In this document: in pieces, positions 59,092 through 64,000 of the stretch
How the letters are laid out: the number at the start of each line of letters is the position of its first letter
Position numbering within the stretch: position 1 is the first letter of the stretch
DNA from: Haloarcula halophila
GTDB taxonomy: Archaea > Halobacteriota > Halobacteria > Halobacteriales > Haloarculaceae
Reading direction: 5' to 3'
Assembly: GCF_029278565.1 (NCBI RefSeq)
Contig: NZ_CP119559.1
Span: 1,302,001 to 1,366,000 of the forward strand
Length of the DNA stretch: 64,000 nt
Program-made: the position numbers and the translations under genes
The notes under the pieces: model-generated
Told to the model about the DNA's origin: nothing
What the model saw: the letters and a program-made list of their open reading frames with translations, nothing else
The model's database searches: none

Positions 59092-59622
59092 ATGACAGCA
59101 CAGGCGACGTTCGCGGGCGGCTGTTTCTGGTGTACCGAATCGGTGTTCAAGCAGGTCGATGGTGTCGAATCGGTGGTCTCGGGGTACGCCGGCGGCCACG
59201 TCGAGGACCCCAGCTACGAAGCGGTCTGTCGGGAAGAGACCGGCCACGCCGAGTGTGTCCAACTCACCTACGACCCCGACGTGGTGAGTTACGAGGACCT
59301 ACTGGCGGTCTTTTTCACGACCCACAACCCGACGACGCTGAACCGTCAGGGCAACGACGTTGGGACTCAGTACCGCTCTGCCGTGTTCTACCACGGCGAG
59401 GAGCAACGCGCGGCCGTCGAGGCGTTCATCGAGGAGATCCAGCCGGGCTACGACGACGACATCGTCACCGAGATCGAGCCCCTGGAGGCGTTCTACGCCG
59501 CCGAGGAGTACCACCAGGACTACTTCGAGAAGAACCCCAACCAGGCCTACTGTACGATGACGATCCCGCCGAAGATCGAGAAACTCAAGCAGAAACACGC
59601 GGACCTCCTGGCGGCCGAGTAA
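59092..59622 (+). CDS. msrA: Peptide methionine sulfoxide reductase A
   Basis: A 176-residue oxidative-damage repair enzyme. The active site reads ATFAGGCFWCTESVFKQVDG, with the catalytic Cys in GCFWC. SGYAGGHVEDPSYEAVCREE and the conserved DVGTQYRSAVFYH (here NDVGTQYRSAV) and YHQDYFEKNPNQAYC are intact. It is 62 bases downstream of nuoCD on the same strand; no separate TATA box stands out. Confidence 0.94.
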   Translation: MTAQATFAGGCFWCTESVFKQVDGVESVVSGYAGGHVEDPSYEAVCREETGHAECVQLTYDPDVVSYEDLLAVFFTTHNPTTLNRQGNDVGTQYRSAVFYHGEEQRAAVEAFIEEIQPGYDDDIVTEIEPLEAFYAAEEYHQDYFEKNPNQAYCTMTIPPKIEKLKQKHADLLAAE

Positions 59623-59649
59623 CTGTTCGAGGGGACGGACGAGACAAAA

Positions 59650-59657
59650 CATATACA
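59650..59657 (+). promoter_or_regulatory. TATA-like element of the AAA+ operon leader
   Basis: CATATACA in an AT-rich patch (59650-59661) just after msrA. It would start transcription near 59680, at the first hairpin. Confidence 0.45.
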
Positions 59658-59682
59658 TATGCAACTACAATGTAACACTGCT

Positions 59683-59755
59683 GTCGTCTCCGGACGACGG
59701 CACATCCACCAAACCCTGGTTGTGGATACCCGCCACCGGCCGACCAGCCGGTGGC
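59683..59755 (+). ncRNA. Three tandem hairpins in the leader of the AAA+ operon
   Basis: Stem GTCGTC/GACGAC (59683-59688, 59693-59698), a second built on ATCCAC/GTGGAT (about 59703-59728), and a perfect nine-pair stem GCCACCGGC/GCCGGTGGC (59732-59740, 59747-59755). They follow the TATA-like element and precede the first ORF of the operon by about 70 bases. A structured 5' leader or a small RNA are both possible. I know no family for it. Confidence 0.5.
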
Positions 59756-59825
59756 ATACCTTCGACGAGCAGTCGATCACCCGGTGGCACCGACACAGCC
59801 GACCGGGTCGTCGGGAGGACGGGAG

Positions 59826-60002
59826 ATGAACGCGGGTCGGCTCGTTCTCGGCGCACACCTCGTCGTGGCAGCCGTACTGCTGATCGTCGGACTGCTCGCG
59901 GGATTGAACGGGGATCTCGTCCAGTTCGGGCTGTTGAGTGCGGTCGGGGTGATGGTGGGACTGCTGGGGCGGTCGGTCAGTCGCCTGGCAGCGGCCCGCT
60001 GA
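59826..60002 (+). CDS. Small membrane protein, first gene of the AAA+ operon
   Basis: A 58-residue protein (MNAGRLVLGAHLVVAAVLLI...) with two predicted transmembrane helices at about 5-24 and 33-50. A GGAGG ribosome-binding site at about 59815-59819 decides for ATG 59826. It is followed by another small membrane protein and the AAA+ protein, so it may be a membrane anchor for the latter. No homologue recognised. Confidence 0.6.
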   Translation: MNAGRLVLGAHLVVAAVLLIVGLLAGLNGDLVQFGLLSAVGVMVGLLGRSVSRLAAAR

Positions 60003-60081
60003 TCGGCGCCAACGCTAAACCACAGCAGTCGCTAGACCGAGTACTGCTATGCGCGCGGCCAGAACCGAGGAGCGGTAACCG

Positions 60082-60282
60082 ATGACAGGCTTCAAACCGG
60101 AAGACAGGGTACCGATGGCTGCGGCCATCGTCGTCGTCGTAGTGTCGAACGTCGTCGGGTACGCGCTGGGTGTCACGATATACATGAGCATCCTGGCAAC
60201 CCCGCTCGCACTCGTGGCGTTCGGGCTCGTCAGATACGTCCTGCACGGGAGTGCAGTCCCCGACGCACTGGTCCGTAACTGA
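60082..60282 (+). CDS. Small membrane protein, second gene of the AAA+ operon
   Basis: A 66-residue protein (MTGFKPEDRVPMAAAIVVVVV...) with two transmembrane helices (about 12-30 and 34-52). Its stop codon is shared with the AAA+ start in TGATG, so translation is coupled. It has a GAGGAG-type ribosome-binding site near 60068. It is probably membrane-located and works with the ATPase; no function known. Confidence 0.65.
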   Translation: MTGFKPEDRVPMAAAIVVVVVSNVVGYALGVTIYMSILATPLALVAFGLVRYVLHGSAVPDALVRN

Positions 60283-62360
60283 TGGCGCCCCGTATCGACT
60301 GTACGGTCGTCGTCAGGGACGGGATCGACGGGGTCGGACTCTCCCAGTCGGCCGCCACACAGGTGGGAGTAGCCGACGGTGACGCGATCGCCGTCCGTCG
60401 GACCGACGGGACACGGACGACAGCGACGGTTCGGATCGACGGGTCGCTCACCGGGGAGCGACTCGCCGTCGGGAGGGCGTCGCTCGAACGGTTCGGGGTG
60501 AGCGACGGCGAGACGGTGTCGGTTCAGCGGGTCGAGCCGGAACCGGCCGAACAAGTGACGGTCGCACCGGTCACGCGACTCGCCATCCGCGGCGGGGATC
60601 GGTTGGTCAGGGACGCCGTCGGGACTCACCCGGTATCGGAGGGCGACACCGTCACCGCGTCGCTGTTCGACGGCTCCCTCGACATCCCGCTGCGAGTCCT
60701 CTCGACGCGTCCCCCGGGTCCGGTGGTACTGACGGAGGCGACGACGGTCGAGGTGACGGACGGTCCCGCCCCCGTCGGCTCGATGGGTGGACTCGACCCC
60801 CTGCCCGCGTCGGCCGTCGGCGGGTACGATGAGACAGTGGAAGCGCTCGGATCGGCGCTTTCCGGCCCGCTGAGCGGCGGTAGCGCGGAATCGAGCGCTG
60901 GTCGGGCCGGTGTCCTCGTGACGGGACCACACGGTGTCGGAAAGACCCACCTCCTCTGTCACGCCGCGTGGCGCCTCGACGCGGCACTCCACAGCGTCGA
61001 CGTCGGTCGACTCCTCGCCGTGAGCTACGACGCTGCCGAGGACCACCTGAACAGCGTCACCAGGACAGCCCGTGGCGCGGGTCGGAGTGTCGTCCACCTC
61101 GACGCGCTGGACACGATCGCGGAGGAAGGCACCACCAGCGTCCGACTGCTCCTCCGGGACTGGCTGGACGGGATCGCGGCGACCGACGGCGTGGTCGTCG
61201 CCGCCGAGGCGACCGAGGAGAGCGCGGTTCCAGTGACCTACGTCCAGGGGAACCGCCTCTCCCGGACGGTTGCCGTCTCCGAACCGAACCGGAGCGACAG
61301 GGCCGACATCCTCGCCGCCGTCGCCGGGGACACGCCGACCGGGCCGGGTGTGGACCTCACCGAAACGGGTGAGCAGGCCTTCGGCTACGTCGCCGCCGAT
61401 CTCGTCGCGCTGTGGTCACACGCGGTCGATACGGCGACAGCCCGGGACGGATCCAGGGAGGTCGTCGTCCGGGCCGACGACCTCGCCGAGGCGACGGCCG
61501 CCGTCGGTCCCAGCGGGATGCGGGGGTCGGTACCGGAGGTCCCGTCGACGTCGTTCGACGACATCGGGGGCCTCGCGGCCGCGAAGCGGGAGCTGATCCG
61601 GGCCGTCGACTGGCCGCTGACGAACCCCGAACTGTTCGACGCGCTGGAGATCGATCCGCCGGCGGGCGTCCTGTTGTACGGCCCGCCCGGAACCGGGAAG
61701 ACGATGCTCGCACGCGCGGTCGCCTCGACCAGCGGGGCGAACTTCCTCCCCGTCGACGGGCCCGAACTGATGAACAAGTACGTCGGCGAGAGCGAGCGTG
61801 CGGTTCGGCGAGTGTTCGACCGGGCTCGGTCGAACGCACCCGCGATCCTCTTTTTCGACGAGATCGACGCACTCGGTGCGACGCGGGACGACGACAGCGA
61901 CTCCCCGGCGACGGCACGGACCGTCTCACAACTCCTGACGGAGTTAGACGGGATCGAGGGACGAGGCGGGATCACCGTCATCGCGACCACGAACAGACCG
62001 GACCGGCTCGACGAAGCACTGCTTCGGACCGGGCGGTTCGACCGGATCGTCGAGGTCCCGATGCCCGACGCCGACGCCAGACGGGAGATCTTCGCGGCAC
62101 ATCTCGGGGATCGGGTCCACGACTCGGTCGATCTCCGGGCGCTCGCGGAACGAACCGAGGGGTACACCGGCAGCGACATCGCGGCCGTCGTCAGGGAAGC
62201 AGGACTCCTCGCGATCGGGGAACACCTCCGGGATGGATCGAAGTCGTCCCGGACGCCGAAACTCCGGGCCAGGCACGTCTCGGAGGCGCTATCGGCCGTC
62301 GAACCGTCTCTCTCCGAGCGGAGTCGGCGCGAGTACGAGTCGTTCGACCGGTTCGACTAG
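60282..62360 (+). CDS. CDC48/VCP-like AAA+ ATPase with a degenerate first ATPase domain
   Basis: A 692-residue protein. An N-terminal double-psi barrel-like region (1-160) precedes D1 and D2. D1 has Walker A GPHGVGKT (215-222) but its Walker B ends LDALD instead of DE, so hydrolysis is unlikely. D2 is complete: GPPGTGKT (467-474), ILFFDEID (522-529), sensor ATTNRPDRLDEALLRTGRFDR with arginine fingers. The pore loop is MNKYVGESE. This resembles Cdc48-type unfoldases. Coupled to two small membrane proteins, it may act at the membrane. Confidence 0.88.
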   Translation: MAPRIDCTVVVRDGIDGVGLSQSAATQVGVADGDAIAVRRTDGTRTTATVRIDGSLTGERLAVGRASLERFGVSDGETVSVQRVEPEPAEQVTVAPVTRLAIRGGDRLVRDAVGTHPVSEGDTVTASLFDGSLDIPLRVLSTRPPGPVVLTEATTVEVTDGPAPVGSMGGLDPLPASAVGGYDETVEALGSALSGPLSGGSAESSAGRAGVLVTGPHGVGKTHLLCHAAWRLDAALHSVDVGRLLAVSYDAAEDHLNSVTRTARGAGRSVVHLDALDTIAEEGTTSVRLLLRDWLDGIAATDGVVVAAEATEESAVPVTYVQGNRLSRTVAVSEPNRSDRADILAAVAGDTPTGPGVDLTETGEQAFGYVAADLVALWSHAVDTATARDGSREVVVRADDLAEATAAVGPSGMRGSVPEVPSTSFDDIGGLAAAKRELIRAVDWPLTNPELFDALEIDPPAGVLLYGPPGTGKTMLARAVASTSGANFLPVDGPELMNKYVGESERAVRRVFDRARSNAPAILFFDEIDALGATRDDDSDSPATARTVSQLLTELDGIEGRGGITVIATTNRPDRLDEALLRTGRFDRIVEVPMPDADARREIFAAHLGDRVHDSVDLRALAERTEGYTGSDIAAVVREAGLLAIGEHLRDGSKSSRTPKLRARHVSEALSAVEPSLSERSRREYESFDRFD

Positions 62361-62374
62361 CCGGCGACGGCTCC

Positions 62375-62620
62375 TCACTCGAGTGTGCGCTCGCGGTGAA
62401 GCGTCAGCACCGAGATCACGACGCCGGCGAGCGCGACTCCCTCGATCGCGAGGACGAGCCAGAACGCCGGCCGGAAGGCGAGGCCGAACGACTGGAACAC
62501 CGGCAGGATGAACAGTCCGACGGCAGCGAGTGCGACCGAGACGACCAGCCCAGCGAGCGACCGGACGTTCAGTTCCTCCGGAGTGGGCGGGTGGTCGCTC
62601 ATGTCGTCGGAATCGTTCAC
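62375..62620 (-). CDS. Small membrane protein near bacteriorhodopsin
   Basis: An 81-residue protein with two transmembrane helices (about 22-42 and 53-72) and an acidic N-terminus. ATG 62620 is favoured by GCTTTTTAT (62643-62651, minus strand), 26 bases upstream; ATG 62602 is the other option. It lies 46 bases past the bop stop on the same strand and is convergent with the AAA+ gene. Function unknown. Confidence 0.65.
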   Translation of the reverse strand: MNDSDDMSDHPPTPEELNVRSLAGLVVSVALAAVGLFILPVFQSFGLAFRPAFWLVLAIEGVALAGVVISVLTLHRERTLE

Positions 62621-62642
62621 TGCTACGGTGGTGTCCGTCTCG

Positions 62643-62651
62643 ATAAAAAGC
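62643..62651 (-). promoter_or_regulatory. TATA box of the small membrane protein gene
   Basis: GCTTTTTAT on the minus strand, about 26 bases before ATG 62620; favours this start over 62602. Confidence 0.55.
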
Positions 62652-62665
62652 GCTACGGTAGGCGA

Positions 62666-63430
62666 TCAGTCCGCGGCGGTCTCCTCAGCGGACGGGGTCG
62701 GTGCGGAGTCGCTGCCGACGACGGCGCGACTGCGCAGGAGGATGAACCCGAACCCGATCTTGGCGAACAGGTCCAGGATCATGAACAGGAGCGTCTCGCC
62801 GAACAGGCCGACGAGGCCGAGCCCCTCGGTGCCGACGAGCCACGCGACCGGGTAGACGGCCCAGGCCACGAGGATGACGTTCCGCAGGGTGTTGAACGTC
62901 GCCTGCGTGTCTTCGTCGGCCTCGGACGCTGCCTCGCCGACGACGACGACGAGGTAGTACAGCACGAACAGCATCGCGATAGTGCTGATGGTCCAGAAGG
63001 CGTACCGTGCGACGGGCACCTTCATCAGCGTCGCGGCGAGGCCGGTCACGATCATGAACGCGTCGATCGTGATGATCGACGCGAGGTCGCGGTTACTGGC
63101 ACCGGCGAGCAAGCCGATGTCGAGCAACAGTAACGGCGTCGTAAACAGCCAGTCGGCGTACCGCGCCCAGTAGACGTCGATGACTCGTCCGTTGACGAGT
63201 TCGACCTCCGTGAGGCCGAACCCGAAGAACATCGACAGGTAGGACGCCGCAGCGATCCCCGCGATGAGGATCGTGATCACGTAGAACTCCTTTTCACGTG
63301 GGTCTTGCACGTCCCATCCCTTGGACATGAAATACACCATGCCAAGCAGCATTCCGATGGTACCGAGCGCGAGCCATATTCCCTCTCCCTCTACCCCGAG
63401 ACTTGACATCTGCAGCGGTATTGGCAGCAT
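62666..63430 (-). CDS. bop: Bacteriorhodopsin (light-driven proton pump)
   Basis: A 254-residue seven-helix retinal protein. Helix C reads WARYADWLFTTPLLLLD: Asp93 and Asp104 match the proton acceptor and donor Asp85 and Asp96 of bacteriorhodopsin, and the Thr pair is kept, so a proton pump rather than a chloride pump or sensor. Helix G has DLFAKIGFGFIL with the Schiff-base Lys224 and Asp220. Glu202 and Glu212 match the release pair. Leu at the spectral-tuning position suggests green absorption. ATG 63430 lies 24 bases after the TATA box; an upstream ATG at 63460 falls inside that box. No brp/blh or carotene gene is nearby. Confidence 0.95.
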   Translation of the reverse strand: MLPIPLQMSSLGVEGEGIWLALGTIGMLLGMVYFMSKGWDVQDPREKEFYVITILIAGIAAASYLSMFFGFGLTEVELVNGRVIDVYWARYADWLFTTPLLLLDIGLLAGASNRDLASIITIDAFMIVTGLAATLMKVPVARYAFWTISTIAMLFVLYYLVVVVGEAASEADEDTQATFNTLRNVILVAWAVYPVAWLVGTEGLGLVGLFGETLLFMILDLFAKIGFGFILLRSRAVVGSDSAPTPSAEETAAD

Positions 63431-63449
63431 GGTACATGCGTATGAATGG

Positions 63450-63458
63450 ATTATACAC
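63450..63458 (-). promoter_or_regulatory. TATA box of bop
   Basis: TGTGTATAAT-type element on the minus strand, about 24 bases before ATG 63430. An A/T run (about 63458-63464) lies just upstream. Confidence 0.6.
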
Positions 63459-63548
63459 AAAAAAGGCTATACCCAAACTGATACGTGTTTACGGGTAGTT
63501 CGACGTATCAACCGGTAGCAACCCGAACGGGCTCGAACTGATGGGTAA

Positions 63549-63556
63549 TTAAATAG
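63549..63556 (+). promoter_or_regulatory. TATA box of the divergent zinc-ribbon gene
   Basis: TTAAATAG, about 42 bases before ATG 63595. It shares the 164-base divergent spacer with bop. Confidence 0.55.
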
Positions 63557-63594
63557 GTACTACATTGAAAAGTGCGTCTTCCGAAGGTCCCCGT

Positions 63595-63921
63595 ATGGCG
63601 GACGAGTCAGAGACGACCGAAGCCAAGCAGGGGGCGGAAGAGACAACCCAAGACACGGGGGAGGAAGCCGGAGCAGTCCTCGACGCCGATGCGGCAACGT
63701 CGACACAGTCAACCGACGAGCTCCGGGAGATGGTCGACGAGCAACAGAAGCGGATCGAGGAACTGGAGGACCTCCTGTTGGACCTCTCGACGCGGGTGGC
63801 CGACGGGAACAATATGGGTGTCTGTCCGGACTGTCACGGCGCAGTCATCAAAGTGAACCCGTGGTTCAGGTCGGCGAAGATCAAGTGCACACAGTGCCAG
63901 CGAGTCTTCCACGAGTACTGA
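63595..63921 (+). CDS. Coiled-coil protein with C-terminal zinc ribbon, divergent from bop
   Basis: A 108-residue protein. A Thr/Ala/Glu-rich N-terminus leads to a coiled coil (about residues 43-70, DELREMVDEQQKRIEELEDL) and a C-terminal zinc ribbon (CPDCHG at about 77-82, CTQCQRVF near the end). ATG 63595 is preferred over 63565 because the upstream residues are unlike the family. It is not Brz, which is shorter, though zinc-binding control of bop is a known theme. Function not recognised. Confidence 0.72.
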   Translation: MADESETTEAKQGAEETTQDTGEEAGAVLDADAATSTQSTDELREMVDEQQKRIEELEDLLLDLSTRVADGNNMGVCPDCHGAVIKVNPWFRSAKIKCTQCQRVFHEY

Positions 63922-64000
63922 CTCGGGGCCCTAGTGCTGGTTCGCGCACGCGAGCGACGGACTCGAACGGGCGACCGGGACCCGACTGGGGAGAGACTAA
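63922..64000. other. Right edge, no supported feature
   Basis: 79 bases after the zinc-ribbon gene. A GTTCGAGTCC-like stretch on the minus strand looks like a tRNA T-loop, but the flanks do not pair, so nothing is called. Confidence 0.3.

Noticed and set aside
1-64000. CRISPR arrays or insertion sequences
   Set aside because: No regularly spaced repeats, transposase or terminal inverted repeats were found.
63940-64000. A tRNA at the right edge suggested by GTTCGAGTCC on the minus strand
   Set aside because: Flanking bases do not form a T stem or acceptor stem.

Overview
This window is chromosomal DNA of a halophilic archaeon (class Halobacteria). It is GC-rich, and its predicted proteins are loaded with Asp and Glu. 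Many genes have a TATA-like element about 25-30 bases before the start codon, the layout of leaderless archaeal transcripts. The gene content is haloarchaeal too: bacteriorhodopsin, HemAT, FtsZ2, NcsA, NreA, TFS, an RnhA operon protein and CobY/CbiZ cobalamin genes. The genus cannot be fixed from the sequence alone; Haloarcula-like relatives are my guess.

Layout. 1-6.3 kb: lysine/diaminopimelate genes on the minus strand (dapA-dapB-dapD, then lysA-dapE) interrupted by a plus-strand pseudokinase. 6.5-16.3 kb: housekeeping genes (NYN protein, PUA protein, NAC, TrmI, TFS, NreA, RNase HI) mixed with small haloarchaeal proteins, several under 60 residues. 16.4-27 kb: pyrophosphatase, a phosphodiesterase-like hydrolase, then a transport block (PhoU, two convergent TrkH, TrkA, a universal stress protein, and an APC permease fused to stress domains). 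27-36.5 kb: two tandem zinc-ribbon microproteins and a seven-gene, fully overlapping operon for a type IV pilus-like machine: one ATPase, one two-domain membrane platform and five small proteins that each begin like a prepilin. A FilR1-type regulator and a small HTH gene with strong inverted repeats follow. 36.5-44.6 kb: a MinD-like ATPase with a partner gene, and a compact late-cobalamin operon. 44.9-54.9 kb: aldo/keto reductase, HemAT, tRNA-Tyr with a duplicated 3' end nearby, zinc-ribbon and ribbon-helix-helix proteins leading into ftsZ2, a pilin-like protein with FG-GAP-like repeats, and NcsA. 54.9-64 kb: methyltransferase, endonuclease IV, Bat-type HTH, a stand-alone nuoCD, msrA, an AAA+ operon behind a hairpin-rich leader, and bacteriorhodopsin with a divergent zinc-ribbon gene.

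How it fits together. Cobalamin genes HAD-cbiB-cobS-cobY-cobD-cbiZ-cobA-cobQ cover adenosylation, cobyric acid formation, salvage, aminopropanol attachment and nucleotide-loop assembly. The Trk genes with PhoU and stress-domain proteins suggest a potassium/stress locus. The most promising little-described system is the pilus-like operon at 28251-35117. The DNA-binding/zinc gene set in front of ftsZ2 and the AAA+ operon with its leader come next. No gene-free stretch exceeds about 300 bases; the longer gaps are described individually.
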